Below the pieces are notes generated by a model. The model had not been told where the DNA came from, ran no database searches, and saw only the letters and a program-made list of their open reading frames with translations. A stretch of 64,000 nt of DNA, taken from contig OV121086.1 of NCBI GenBank assembly GCA_921293015.1, positions 43,851,402 to 43,915,401 of the forward strand, in the 5' to 3' direction. Source of the DNA: Phorcus lineatus (lineage: Eukaryota > Mollusca > Gastropoda > Trochida > Trochidae). The position numbers and the translations under genes are program-made. Shown here in pieces: positions 12,001 through 27,300 of the stretch. Position 1 is the first letter of the stretch. The number at the start of each line of letters is the position of its first letter.

Positions 12001-15000
12001 TTTTGACGCCTTTGATTTTCAAGCGTCGAGGGTTATGCCCCTTTGAAAATGGCGATTACGTCAAAGTAAAGCAATTTCGACGAAATCATTTTCCTTAGAT
12101 ATGACCTTTGGTTGACCGCAGTAGTCAAAAGAGCATATACATAGGTCTTGCGCCCAATTTTGACGCCTTTGATTTTCAAGCGTCGAGGGTTATGCCCCTT
12201 TGAAAATGGCGATTACGTCAAAATAAAGCAATTTCGACGAAATCATTTTCCTTAGATATGACATTTGGTTGACCGCAGTAGTCAAAAGAGCATATACATA
12301 GGTCTCGCGCCCAATTTTGACGCCTTTGATTTTCAAGCGTCGAGGGTTATGCCCCTTTGAAAATGGCGATTACGTCAAAATAAAGCAATTTCGACGAAAT
12401 CTTTTTCCTTAGATATGACCTTTGGTTGACCGCAGTAGTCAAAAGAGCATATACATAGGTCTCGCGCCCAATTTTGACGCCTTTGATTTTCAAGCGTCGA
12501 GGGTTGTGCCCCTTTGAAAATGGCGATTACGTCAAAATAAAGCAATTTCGACGAAATCTTTTTCCTTAGATATGACCTTTGGTTGACCGCAGTAGTCAAA
12601 AGAGCATATACATAGGTCTCGCGCCCAATTTTGACGCCTTTGATTTTCAAGTGTCGAGGGTTATGCCCCTTTGAAAATGGCGATTACGTCAAAATAAAGT
12701 AATTTCGACGAAATCTTTTTCCTTAGATATGACCTTTGGTTGACCGCAGTAGTCAAAAGAGCATATACATAGGTCTCGCGCCCAATTTTGACGCCTTTGA
12801 TTTTCAAGCGTCGAGGGTTATGCCCCTTTGAAAATGGCGATTACGTCAAAATAAAGCAATTTCGACGAACTCTTTTTCCTTAGATATGACCTTTGGTTGA
12901 CCGCAGTAGTCAAAAGAGCATATACATAGGTCTCGCGCCCAATTTTGACGCCTTTGATTTTCAAGCGTCGAGGGTTGTGCCCCTTTGAAAATGGCGATTA
13001 CGTCAAAATTAAGCAATTTCGACGAAATCTTTTTCCTTAGATATGACCTTTGGTTGACCGCAGTAGTCAAAAGAGCATATACATAGGTCTCGCGCCCAAT
13101 TTTGACGCCTTTGATTTTCAAGCGTCGAGGGTTATGCCCCTTTGAAAATGGCGATTACGTCAAAGTAAAGCAATTTCGACGAAATCATTTTCCTTAGATA
13201 TGACCTTTGGTTGACCGCAGTAGTCAAAAGAGCATATACATAGGTCTTGCGCCCAATTTTGACGCCTTTGATTTTCAAGCGTCGAGGGTTATGCCCCTTT
13301 GAAAATGGCGATTACGTCAAAATAAAGCAATTTCGACGAAATCATTTTCCTTAGATATGACCTTTGGTTGACCGCAGTAGTCAAAAGAGCATATACATAG
13401 GTCTCGCGCCCAATTTTGACGCCTTTGATTTTCAAGCGTCGAGGGTTATGCCCCTTTGAAAATGGCGATTACGTCAAAATAAAGCAATTTCGACGAAATC
13501 TTTTTCCTTAGATATGACCTTTGGTTGACCGCAGTAGTCAAAAGAGCATATACATAGGTCTCGCGCCCAATTTTGACGCCTTTGATTTTCAAGTGTCGAG
13601 GGTTATGCCCCTTTGAAAATGGCGATTACGTCAAAATAAAGTAATTTCGACGAAATCTTTTTCCTTAGATATGACCTTTGGTTGACCGCAGTAGTCAAAA
13701 GAGCATATACATAGGTCTCGCGCCCAATTTTGACGCCTTTGATTTTCAAGCGTCGAGGGTTGTGCCCCTTTGAAAATGGCGATTACGTCAAAATAAACAA
13801 TTTCGACGAAATCTTTTTCCTTAGATATGACCTTTGGTTGACCGCAGTAGTCAAAAGAGCATATACATAGGTCTCGCGCCCAATTTTGACGCCTTTGATT
13901 TTCAAGCGTCGAGGGTTATGCCCCTTTGAAAATGGCGATTACGTCAAAATAAAGCAATTTCGACGAAATCTTTTTCCTTAGATATGACCTTTGGTTGACC
14001 GCAGTAGTCAAAAGAGCATATACATAGGTCTCGCGCCCAATTTTGACGCCTTTGATTTTCAAGCGTCGAGGGTTATGCCCCTTTGAAAATGGCGATTACG
14101 TCAAAATAAAGCAATTTCGACGAAATCTTTTTCCTTAGATATGACCTTTGGTTGACCGCAGTAGTCAAAAGAGCATATACATAGGTCTCGCGCCCAATTT
14201 TGACGCCTTTGATTTTCAAGCGTCGAGGGTTGTGCCCCTTTGAAAATGGCGATTACGTCAAAATAAAACAATTTTGACGGAATCTTTTTCCTTAGATATG
14301 ACCTTTGGTTGACCGCAGTAGTCAAAAGAGCATATACATAGGTCTCGCGCCCAATTTTGACGCCTTTGATTTTCAAGCGTCGAGGGTTATGCCCCTTTGA
14401 AAATGGCGATTACGTCAAAATAAAGCAATTTCGACGAAATCTTTTTCCTTAGATATGACCTTTGGTTGACCGCAGTAGTCAAAAGAGCATATACATAGGT
14501 CTCGCGCCCAATTTTGACGCCTTTGATTTTCAAGCGTCGAGGGTTGTGCCCCTTTGAAAATGGCGATTACGTCAAAATAAAACAATTTCGACGAAATCTT
14601 TTTCCTTAGATATGACCTTTGGTTGACCGCAGTAGTCAAAATAGCATATACATAGGTATCGCGCCCAATTTTGACGCCTTTGATTTTCAAGCGTCGAGGG
14701 TTATGCCCCTTTGAAAATGGCGATTACGTCAAAATAAAGCAATTTCGACGAAATCTTTTTCCTTAGATATGACCTTTGGTTGACCGCAGTAGTCAAAAGA
14801 GCATATACATAGGTCTCGCGCCCAATTTTGACGCCTTTGATTTTCAAGCGTCGAGGGTTATGCCCCTTTGAAAATGGCGATTACGTCAAAATAAAGCAAT
14901 TTCGACGAAATCTTTTTCCTTAGATATGACCTTTGGTTGACCGCAGTAGTCAAAAGAGCATATACATAGGTCTCGCGCCCAATTTTGACGCCTTTGATTT

Positions 15001-18000
15001 TCAAGCGTCGAGGGTTGTGCCCCTTTGAAAATGGCGATTACGTCAAAATAAAGCAATTTCGACGAAATCTTTTTCCTTAGATATGACCTTTGGTTGACCG
15101 CAGTAGTCAAAAGAGCATATACATAGGTCTCGCGCCCAATTTTGACGCCTTTGATTTTCAAGCGTCGAGGGTTATGCCCCTTTGAAAATGGCGATTACGT
15201 CAAAATAAAGCAATTTCGACGAAATCTTTTTCCTTAGATATGACCTTTGGTTGACGGCAGTAGTCAAAAGAGCATATACATAGGTCTCGCGCCCAATTTT
15301 GACGCCTTTGATTTTCAAGCGTCGAGGGTTGTGCCCCTTTGAAAATGGCGATTACGTCAAAATAAAGCAATTTCGACGAAATCTTTTTCCTTAGATATGA
15401 CCTTTGGTTGACCGCAGTAGTCAAAAGAGCATATACATAGGTCTCGCGCCCAATTTTGACGCCTTTGATTTTCAAGCGTCGAGGGTTATGCCCCTTTGAA
15501 AATGGCGATTACGTCAAAATAAAGCAATTTTGACGAAATCTTTTTCCTTAGATATGACCTTTGGTTGACCGCAGTAGTCAAAAGAGCATATACATAGGTC
15601 TCGCGCCCAATTTTGACGCCTTTGATTTTCAAGCGTCGAGGGTTATGCCCCTTTGAAAATGGCGATTACGTCAAAATAAAGCAATTTCGACGAAATCTTT
15701 TTCCTTAGATATGACCTTTGGTTGACCGCAGTAGTCAAAAGAGCATATACATAGGTCTCGCGCCCAATTTTGACGCCTTTGATTTTCAAGCGTCGAGGGT
15801 TGTGCCCCTTTGAAAATGGCGATTACGTCAAAATAAAACAATTTTGACGAAATCTTTTTCCTTAGATATGACCTTTGGTTGACCGCAGTAGTCAAAAGAG
15901 CATATACATAGGTCTCGCGCCCAATTTTGACGCCTTTGATTTTCAAGCGTCGAGGGTTATGCCCCTTTGAAAATGGCGATTACGTCAAAATAAAGCAATT
16001 TCGACGAAATCTTTTTCCTTAGATATGACCTTTGGTTGACCGCAGTAGTCAAAAGAGCATATACATAGGTCTCGCGCTCAATTTTGACGCCTTTGATTTT
16101 CAAGCGTCGAGGGTTGTGTCCCTTTGAAAATGGCGATTACGTCAAAATTAAGCAATTTCGACGAAATCTTTTTCCTTAGATATGACCTTTGGTTGACCGC
16201 AGTAGTCAAAAGAGCATATACATAGGTCTCGCGCCCAATTTTGACGCCTTTGATTTTCAAGCGTCGAGGGTTATGCCCCTTTGAAAATGGCGATTACGTC
16301 AAAGTAAAGCAATTTCGACGAAATCATTTTCCTTAGATATGACCTTTGGTTGACCGCAGTAGTCAAAAGAGCATATACATAGGTCTTGCGCCCAATTTTG
16401 ACGCCTTTGATTTTCAAGCGTCGAGGGTTATGCCCCTTTGAAAATGGCGATTACGTCAAAATAAAGCAATTTCGACGAAATCATTTTCCTTAGATATGAC
16501 CTTTGGTTGACCGCAGTAGTCAAAAGAGCATATACATAGGTCTCGCGCCCAATTTTGACGCCTTTGATTTTCAAGCGTCGAGGGTTATGCCCCTTTGAAA
16601 ATGGCGATTACGTCAAAATAAAGCAATTTCGACGAAATCTTTTTCCTTAGATATGACCTTTGGTTGACCGCAGTAGTCAAAAGAGCATATACATAGGTCT
16701 CGCGCCCAATTTTGACGCCTTTGATTTTCAAGTGTCGAGGGTTATGCCCCTTTGAAAATGGCGATTACGTCAAAATAAAGCAATTTCGACGAAATCTTTT
16801 TCCTTAGATATGACCTTTGGTTGACCGCAGTAGTCAAAAGAGCATATACATAGGTCTCGCGCCCAATTTTGACGCCTTTGATTTTCAAGCGTCGAGGGTT
16901 GTGCCCCTTTGAAAATGGCGATTACGTCAAAATAAAACAATTTTGACGTAATCTTTTTCCTTAGATATGACCTTTGGTTGACCGCAGTAGTCAAAAGAGC
17001 ATATACATAGGTCTCGCGCCCAATTTTGACGCCTTTGATTTTCAAGCGTCGAGGGTTATGCCCCTTTGAAAATGGCGATTACGTCAAAATAAAGCAATTT
17101 CGACGAAATCTTTTTCCTTAGATATGACCTTTGGTTGACCGCAGTAGTCAAAAGAGCATATACATAGGTCTCGCGCCCAATTTTGACGCCTTTGATTTTC
17201 AAGCGTCGAGGGTTGTGCCCCTTTGAAAATGGCGATTACGTCAAAATAAAACAATTTCGACGAAATCTTTTTCCTTAGATATGACCTTTGGTTGACCGCA
17301 GTAGTCAAAAGAGCATATACATAGGTCTCGCGCCCAATTTTGACGCCTTTGATTTTCAAGCGTCGAGGGTTATGCCCCTTTGAAAATGGCGATTACGTCA
17401 AAATAAAGCAATTTCGACGAAATCTTTTTCCTTAGATATGACCTTTGGTTGACCGCAGTAGTCAAAAGAGCATATACATAGGTCTCGCGCCCAATTTTGA
17501 CGCCTTTGATTTTCAAGCGTCGAGGGTTATGCCCCTTTGAAAATGGCAATTACGTCAAAATAAAGCAATTTCGACGAAATCTTTTTCCTTAGATATGACC
17601 TTTGGTTGACCGCAGTAGTCAAAAGAGCATATACATAGGTCTCGCGCCCAATTTTGACGCCTTTGATTTTCAAGCGTCGAGGGTTATGCCCCTTTGAAAA
17701 TGGCGATTACGTCAAAATAAAGCAATTTCGACGAAATCTTTTTCCTTAGATATGACCTTTGGTTGACCGCAGTAGTCAAAAGAGCATATACATAGGTCTC
17801 GCGCCCAATTTTGACGCCTTTGATTTTCAAGCGTCGAGGGTTGTGCCCCTTTGAAAATGGCGATTACGTCAAAATTAAGCAATTTCGACGAAATCTTTTT
17901 CCTTAGATATGACCTTTGGTTGACCGCAGTAGTCAAAAGAGCATATACATAGGTCTCGCGCCCAATTTTGACGCCTTTGATTTTCAAGCGTCGAGGGTTA

Positions 18001-18300
18001 TGCCCCTTTGAAAATGGCGATTACGTCAAAGTAAAGCAATTTCGACGAAATCATTTTCCTTAGATATGACCTTTGGTTGACCGCAGTAGTCAAAAGAGCA
18101 TATACATAGGTCTTGCGCCCAATTTTGACGCCTTTGATTTTCAAGCGTCGAGGGTTATGCCCCTTTGAAAATGGCGATTACGTCAAAATAAAGCAATTTC
18201 GACGAAATCATTTTCCTTAGATATGACCTTTGGTTGACCGCAGTAGTCAAAAGAGCATATACATAGGTCTCGCGCCCAATTTTGACGCCTTTGATTTTCA
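8921..18300. repeat. Array zone C: GTTGTG monomers and a 5-monomer marker block
   Basis: GTTGTG replaces GTTATG every two to four monomers. Many of these are followed by AAAACAATTTT in the next repeat. A distinctive block in the order GTTGTG, AATTAAGC, GTAAAGC with CATTTTCC, CTTGCGCCC, CATTTTCC occurs with its GTTGTG at 11,875, 12,974, 16,113 and 17,840. The spacings are 7, 20 (minus one deleted base) and 11 monomers, so the block was copied several times as a unit. Confidence 0.8.
13797..13798. other. Single-base deletion in the array
   Basis: AAATAAACAA replaces AAATAAAGCAA, so a G is missing. It is one of only two length changes in the 35-kb left array. Confidence 0.85.
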
Positions 18301-21300
18301 AGCGTCGAGGGTTATGCCCCTTTGAAAATGGCGATTACGTCAAAATAAAGCAATTTCGACGAAATCTTTTTCCTTAGATATGACCTTTGGTTGACCGCAG
18401 TAGTCAAAAGAGCATATACATAGGTCTCGCGCCCAATTTTGACGCCTTTGATTTTCAAGCGTCGAGGGTCATGCCCCTTTAAAAATGGCGATTACGTCAA
18501 AATAAAGCAATTTCGACGAAATCTTTTTCCTTAGATATGACCTTTGGTTGACCGCAGAAGTCAAAAGAGCATATACATAGGTCTCGCGCTCAATTTTGAC
18601 GCCTTTGATTTTCAAGCGTCGAGGGTTATGCCCCTTTGAAAATGGCGATTACGTCAAAATAAAGCAATTTCGACGAAATCTTTTTCCTTAGATATGACCT
18701 TTGGTTGACCGCAGTAGTCAAAAGAGCATATACATAGGTCTCGCGCCCAATTTTGACGCCTTTGATTTTCAAGCGTCGAGGGTTATGCCCCTTTGAAAAT
18801 GGCGATTACGTCAAAATAAAGCAATTTTGAAGAAATCTTTTTCCTTAGATATGACCTTTGGTTGACCGCAGTAGTCAAAAGAGCATATACATAGGTCTCG
18901 CGCCCAATTTTGACGCCTTTGATTTTCAAGCGTCGAGGGTCATGCCCCTTTGAAAATGGCGATTACGTCAAAATAAAGCAATTTCGACGAAATCTTTTTC
19001 CTTAGATATGACCTTTGGTTGACCGCAGTAGTCAAAAGAGCATATACATAGGTCTCGCGCTCAATTTTGACGCCTTTGATTTTCAAGCGTCGAGGGTCAT
19101 GCCCCTTTGAAAATGGCGATTACGTCAAAATAAAGCAATTTCGACGAAATCTTTTTCCTTAGATATGACCTTTGGTTGACCGCAGTAGTCAAAAGAGCAT
19201 ATACATAGGTCTCGCGCCCAATTTTGACGCCTTTGATTTTCAAGCGTCGAGGGTTATGCCCCTTTGAAAATGGCGATTACGTCAAAATAAAGCAATTTCG
19301 ACGAAATCTTTTTCCTTAGATATGACCTTTGGTTGACCGCAGTAGTCAAAAGAGCATATACATAGGTCTCGCGCCCTATTTTGACGCCTTTGATTTTCAA
19401 GCGTCGAGGGTTATGCCCCTTTGAAAATGGCGATTACGTCAAAATAAAGCAATTTCGACGAAATCTTTTTCCTTAGATATGACCTTTGGTTGACCGCAGT
19501 AGTCAAAAGAGCATATACATAGGTCTCGCGCCCAATTTTGACGCCTTTGATTTTCAAGCGTCGAGGGTCATGCCCCTTTGAAAATGGCGATTACGTCAAA
19601 ATAAAGCAATTTCGACGAAATCTTTTTCCTTAGATATGACCTTTGGTTGACCGCAGTAGTCAAAAGAGCATATACATAGGTCTCGCGCCCAATTTTGACG
19701 CCTTTGATTTTCAAGCGTCGAGGGTCATGCCCCTTTGAAAATGGCGATTACGTCAAAATAAAGCAATTTCGACGAAATCTTTTTCCTTAGATATGACCTT
19801 TGGTTGACCGCAGAAGTCAAAAGAGCATATACATAGTTCTCGCGCTCAATTTTGACGCCTTTGATTTTCAAGCGTCGAGGGTTATGCCCCTTTGAAAATG
19901 GCGATTACGTCAAAATAAAGCAATTTCGACGAAATCTTTTTCCTTAGATATGACCTTTGGTTGACCGCAGTAGTCAAAAGAGCATATACATAGGTCTCGC
20001 GCCCAATTTTGACGCCTTTGATTTTCAAGCGTCGAGGGTTATGCCCCTTTGAAAATGGCGATTACGTCAAAATAAAGGAATTTCGACGAAATCTTTTTCC
20101 TTAGATATGACCTTTGGTTGACCGCAGTAGTCAAAAGAGCATATACATAGGTCTCGCGCCCAATTTTGACGCCTTTGATTTTCAAGCGTCGAGGGTTATG
20201 CCCCTTTGAAAATGGCGATTACGTCAAAATAAAGCAATTTCGACGAAATCTTTTTCCTTAGATATGACCTTTGGTTGACCGCAGTAGTCAAAAGAGCATA
20301 TACATAGGTCTCGCGCCCAATTTTGACGCCTTTGATTTTCAAGCGTCGAGGGTCATGCCCCTTTGAAAATGGCGATTACGTCAAAATAAAGCAATTTCGA
20401 CGAAATCTTTTTCCTTAGATATGACCTTTGGTTGACCGCAGTAGTCAAAAGAGCATATACATAGGTCTCGCGCCCAATTTTGACGCCTTTGATTTTCAAG
20501 CGTCGAGGGTTATGCCCCTTTGAAAATAGCGATTACGTCAAAATAAAGCAATTTCGACGAAATCTTTTTCCTTAGATATGACCTTTGGTTGACCGCAGTA
20601 GTCAAAAGAGCATATACATAGGTCTCGCGCCCAATTTTGACGCCTTTGATTTTCAAGCGTCGAGGGTTGTGCCCCTTTGAAAATGGCGATTACGTCAAAA
20701 TTAAGCAATTTCGACGAAATCTTTTTCCTTAGATATGACCTTTGGTTGACCGCAGTAGTCAAAAGAGCATATACATAGGTCTCGCGCCCAATTTTGACGC
20801 CTTTGATTTTCAAGCGTCGAGGGTTATGCCCCTTTGAAAATGGCGATTACGTCAAAATAAAGCAATTTCGACGAAATCATTTTCCTTAGATATGACCTTT
20901 GGTTGACCGCAGTAGTCAAAAGAGCATATACATAGGTCTCGCGCCCAATTTTGAAGCCTTTGATTTTCAAGCGTCGAGGGTCATGCCCCTTTGAAAATGG
21001 CGATTACGTCAAAATAAAGCAATTTCGACGAAATCTTTTTCCTTAGATATGACCTTTGGTTGACCGCAGTAGTCAAAAGAGCATATACATAGGTCTCGCG
21101 CCCAATTTTGACGCCTTTGATTTTCAAGCGTCGAGGGTCATGCCCCTTTGAAAATGGCGATTACGTCAAAATAAAGCAATTTCGACGAAATCTTTTTCCT
21201 TAGATATGACCTTTGGTTGACCGCAGTAGTCAAAAGAGCATATACATAGTTCTCGCGCTCAATTTTGACGCCTTTGATTTTCAAGCGTCGAGGGTCATGC

Positions 21301-24300
21301 CCCTTTGAAAATGGCGATTACGTCAAAATAAAGCAATTTCGACGAAATCTTTTTCCTTAGATATGACCTTTGGTTGACCGCAGTAGTCAAAAGAGCATAT
21401 ACATAGGTCTCGCGCCCAATTTTGACGCCTTTGATTTTCAAGCGTCGAGGGTTATGCCCCTTTGAAAATGGCGATTACGTCAAAATAAAGCAATTTTGAA
21501 GAAATCTTTTTCCTTAGATATGACCTTTGGTTGACCGCAGTAGTCAAAAGAGCATATACATAGGTCTCGCGCCCAATTTTGACGCCTTTGATTTTCAAGC
21601 GTCGAGGGTTATGCCCCTTTGAAAATGGCGATTACGTCAAAATAAAGCAATTTCGACGAAATCTTTTTCCTTAGATATGACCTTTGGTTGACCGCAGTAG
21701 TCAAAAGAGCATATACATAGGTCTCGCGCCCAATTTTGACGCCTTTGATTTTCAAGCGTCGAGGGTTGTGCCCCTTTGAAAATGGCGATTACGTCAAAAT
21801 TAAGCAATTTCGACGAAATCTTTTTCCTTAGATATGACCTTTGGTTGACCGCAGTAGTCAAAAGAGCATATACATAGGTCTCGCGCCCAATTTTGACGCC
21901 TTTGATTTTCAAGCGTCGAGGGTTATGCCCCTTTGAAAATGGCGATTACGTCAAAATAAAGCAATTTCGACGAAATCATTTTCCTTAGATATGACCTTTG
22001 GTTGACCGCAGTAGTCAAAAGAGCATATACATAGGTCTCGCGCCCAATTTTGAAGCCTTTGATTTTCAAGCGTCGAGGGTTATGCCCCTTTGAAAATGGC
22101 GATTACGTCAAAATAAAGCAATTTCGACGAAATCTTTTTCCTTAGATATGACCTTTGGTTGACCGCAGTAGTCAAAAGAGCATATACATAGGTCTCGCGC
22201 CCAATTTTGAAGCCTTTGATTTTCAAGCGTCGAGGGTTATGCCCCTTTGAAAATGGCGATTACGTCAAAATAAAGCAATTTCGACGAAATCATTTTCCTT
22301 AGATATGACCTTTGGTTGACCGCAGTAGTCAAAAGAGCATATACATAGGTCTCGCGCCCAATTTTGACGCCTTTGATTTTCAAGCGTCGAGGGTTATGCC
22401 CCTTTGAAAATGGCGATTACGTCAAAATAAAGCAATTTCGACGAAATCTTTTTCCTTAGATATGACCTTTGGTTGACCGCAGAAGTCAAAAGAGCATATA
22501 CATAGGTCTCGCGCTCAATTTTGACGCCTTTGATTTTCAAGCGTCGAGGGTTATGCCCCTTTGAAAATGGCGATTACGTCAAAATAAAGCAATTTCGACG
22601 AAATCTTTTTCCTTAGATATGACCTTTGGTTGACCGCAGTAGTCAAAAGAGCATATACATAGGTCTCGCGCCCAATTTTGACGCCTTTGATTTTCAAGCG
22701 TCGAGGGTTATGCCCCTTTGAAAATGGCGATTACGTCAAAATAAAGCAATTTTGAAGAAATCTTTTTCCTTAGATATGACCTTTGGTTGACCGCAGTAGT
22801 CAAAAGAGCATATACATAGGTCTCGCGCCCAATTTTGACGCCTTTGATTTTCAAGCGTCGAGGGTCATGCCCCTTTGAAAATGGCGATTACGTCAAAATA
22901 AAGCAATTTCGACGAAATCTTTTTCCTTAGATATGACCTTTGGTTGACCGCAGTAGTCAAAAGAGCATATACATAGGTCTCGCGCCCAATTTTGACGCCT
23001 TTGATTTTCAAGCGTCGAGGGTCATGCCCCTTTGAAAATGGCGATTACGTCAAAATAAAGCAATTTCGACGAAATCTTTTTCCTTAGATATGACCTTTGG
23101 TTGACCGCAGTAGTCAAAAGAGCATATACATAGGTCTCGCGCCCAATTTTGACGCCTTTGATTTTCAAGCGTCGAGGGTTATGCCCCTTTGAAAATAGCG
23201 ATAACGTCAAAATAAAGCAATTTCGACGAAATCTTTTTCCTTAGATATGACCTTTGGTTGACCGCAGTAGTCAAAAGAGCATATACATAGGTCTCGCGCC
23301 CAATTTTGACGCCTTTGATTTTCAAGCGTCGAGGGTTGTGCCCCTTTGAAAATGGCGATTACGTCAAAATTAAGCAATTTCGACGAAATCTTTTTCCTTA
23401 GATATGACCTTTGGTTGACCGCAGTAGTCAAAAGAGCATATACATAGGTCTCGCGCCCAATTTTGACGCCTTTGATTTTCAAGCGTCGAGGGTTATGCCC
23501 CTTTGAAAATGGCGATTATGTCAAAATAAAGCAATTTCGACGAAATCATTTTCCTTAGATATGACCTTTGGTTGACCGCAGTAGTCAAAAGAGCATATAC
23601 ATAGGTCTCGCGCCCAATTTTGAAGCCTTTGATTTTCAAGCGTCGAGGGTTATGCCCCTTTGAAAATGGCGATTACGTCAAAATAAAGCAATTTCGACGA
23701 AATCATTTTCCTTAGATATGACCTTTGGTTGACCGCAGTAGTCAAAAGAGCATATACATAGGTCTCGCGCCCAATTTTGACGCCTTTGATTTTCAAGCGT
23801 CGAGGGTTATGCCCCTTTGAAAATGGCGATTACGTCAAAATAAAGCAATTTCGACGAAATCTTTTTCCTTAGATATGACCTTTGGTTGACCGCAGTAGTC
23901 AAAAGAGCATATACATAGGTCTCGCGCCCAATTTTGACGCCTTTGATTTTCAAGCGTCGAGGGTCATGCCCCTTTGAAAATGGCGATTACGTCAAAATAA
24001 AGCAATTTCGACGAAATCTTTTTCCTTAGATATGACCTTTGGTTGACCGCAGTAGTCAAAAGAGCATATACATAGGTCTCGCGCCCAATTTTGACGCCTT
24101 TGATTTTCAAGCGTCGAGGGTCATGCCCCTTTGAAAATGGCGATTACGTCAAAATAAAGCAATTTCGACGAAATCTTTTTCCTTAGATATGACCTTTGGT
24201 TGACGGCAGAAGTCAAAAGAGCATATACATAGGTCTCGCGCTCAATTTTGACGCCTTTGATTTTCAAGCGTCGAGGGTTATGCCCCTTTGAAAATGGCGA

Positions 24301-27300
24301 TTACGTCAAAATAAAGCAATTTCGACGAAATCTTTTTCCTTAGATATGACCTTTGGTTGACCGCAGTAGTCAAATGAGCATATACATAGGTCTCGCGCCC
24401 AATTTTGACGCCTTTGATTTTCAAGCGTCGAGGGTTATGCCCCTTTGAAAATGGCGATTACGTCAAAATAAAGCAATTTTGAAGAAATCTTTTTCCTTAG
24501 ATATGACCTTTGGTTGACCGCAGTAGTCAAAAGAGCATATACATAGGTCTCGCGCCCAATTTTGACGCCTTTGATTTTCAAGCGTCGAGGGTCATGCCCC
24601 TTTGAAAATGGCGATTACGTCAAAATAAAGCAATTTCGACGAAATCTTTTTCCTTAGATATGACCTTTGGTTGACCGCAGTAGTCAAAAGAGCATATACA
24701 TAGGTCTCGCGCCCAATTTTGACGCCTTTGATTTTCAAGCGTCGAGGGTCATGCCCCTTTGAAAATGGCGATTACGTCAAAATAAAGGAATTTCGACGAA
24801 ATCTTTTTCCTTAGATATGACCTTTGGTTGACCGCAGTAGTCAAAAGAGCATATACATAGGTCTCGCGCCCAATTTTGACGCCTTTGATTTTCAAGCGTC
24901 GAGGGTCATGCCCCTTTGAAAATGGCGATTACGTCAAAATAAAGCAATTTCGACGAAATCTTTTTCCTTAGATATGACCTTTGGTTGACCGCAGTAGTCA
25001 AAAGAGCATATACATAGGTCACGCGCCCAATTTTGACGCCTTTGATTTTCAAGCGTCGAGGGTCATGCCCCTTTGAAAATGGCGATTACGTCAAAATAAA
25101 GCAATTTCGACGAAATCTTTTTCCTTAGATATGACCTTTGGTTGACCGCAGAAGTCAAAAGAGCATATACATAGGTCTCGCGCCCAATTTTGACGCCTTT
25201 GATTTTCAAGCGTCGAGGGTTATGCCCCTTTGAAAATGGCGATTACGTCAAAATAAAGCAATTTCGACGAAATCATTTTCCTTAGATATGACCTTTGGTT
25301 GACCGCAGTAGTCAAAAGAGCATATACATAGGTCTCGCGCCCAATTTTGACGCCTTTGATTTTCAAGCGTCGAGGGTTGTGCCCCTTTGAAAATGGCGAT
25401 TACGTCAAAATTAAGCAATTTCGACGAAATCTTTTTCCTTAGATATGACCTTTGGTTGACCGCAGTAGTCAAAAGAGCATATACATAGGTCTCGCGCCCA
25501 ATTTTGACGCCTTTGATTTTCAAGCGTCGAGGGTTATGCCCCTTTGAAAATGGCGATTATGTCAAAATAAAGCAATTTCGACGAAATCATTTTCCTTAGA
25601 TATGACCTTTGGTTGACCGCAGTAGTCAAAAGAGCATATACATAGGTCTCGCGCCCAATTTTGAAGCCTTTGATTTTCAAGCGTCGAGGGTTATGCCCCT
25701 TTGAAAATGGCGATTACGTCAAAATAAAGCAATTTCGACGAAATCATTTTCCTTAGATATGACCTTTGGTTGACCGCAGTAGTCAAAAGAGCATATACAT
25801 AGGTCTCGCGCCCAATTTTGACGCCTTTGATTTTCAAGCGTCGAGGGTTATGCCCCTTTGAAAATGGCGATTACGTCAAAATAAAGCAATTTCGACGAAA
25901 TCTTTTTCCTTAGATATGACATTTGGTTGACCGCAGTAGTCAAAAGAGCATATACATAGGTCTCGCGCCCAATTTTGACGCCTTTGATTTTCAAGCGTCG
26001 AGGGTCATGCCCCTTTGAAAATGGCGATTACGTCAAAATAAAGCAATTTCGACGAAATCTTTTTCCTTAGATATGACCTTTGGTTGACCGCAGTAGTCAA
26101 AAGAGCATATACATAGGTCTCGCGCCCAATTTTGACGCCTTTGATTTTCAAGCGTCGAGGGTCATGCCCCTTTGAAAATGGCGATTACGTCAAAATAAAG
26201 CAATTTCGACGAAATCTTTTTCCTTAGATATGACCTTTGGTTGACCGCAGTAGTCAAATGAGCATATACATAGGTCTCGCGCCCAATTTTGACGCCTTTG
26301 ATTTTCAAGCGTCGAGGGTTATGCCCCTTTGAAAATGGCGATTACGTCAAAATAAAGCAATTTTGAAGAAATCTTTTTCCTTAGATATGACCTTTGGTTG
26401 ACCGCAGTAGTCAAAAGAGCATATACATAGGTCTCGCGCCCAATTTTGACGCCTTTGATTTTCAAGCGTCGAGGGTCATGCCCCCTTGAAAATGGCGATT
26501 ACGTCAAAATAAAGCAATTTCGACGAAATCTTTTTCCTTAGATATGACCTTTGGTTGACCGCAGTAGTCAAAAGAGCATATACATAGGTCTCGCGCCCAA
26601 TTTTGACGCCTTTGATTTTCAAGCGTCGAGGGTCATGCCCCTTTGAAAATGGCGATTACGTCAAAATAAAGGAATTTCGACGAAATCTTTTTCCTTAGAT
26701 ATGACCTTTGGTTGACCGCAGTAGTCAAAAGAGCATATACATAGGTCTCGCGCCCAATTTTGACGCCTTTGATTTTCAAGCGTCGAGGGTCATGCCCCTT
26801 TGAAAATGGCGATTACGTCAAAATAAAGCAATTTCGACGAAATCTTTTTCCTTAGATATGACCTTTGGTTGACCGCAGTAGTCAAAAGAGCATATACATA
26901 GGTCTCGCGCCCAATTTTGACGCCTTTGATTTTCAAGCGTCGAGGGTCATGCCCCTTTGAAAATGGCGATTACGTCAAAATAAAGCAATTTCGACGAAAT
27001 CTTTTTCCTTAGATATGACCTTTGGTTGACCGCAGAAGTCAAAAGAGCATATACATAGGTCTCGCGCTCAATTTTGACGCCTTTGATTTTCAAGCGTCGA
27101 GGGTTATGCCCCTTTGAAAATGGCGATTACGTCAAAATAAAGCAATTTCGACGAAATCTTTTTCCTTAGATATGACCTTTGGTTGACCGCAGTAGTCAAA
27201 TGAGCATATACATAGGTCTCGCGCCCAATTTTGACGCCTTTGATTTTCAAGCGTCGAGGGTTATGCCCCTTTGAAAATGGCGATTACGTCAAAATAAAGC

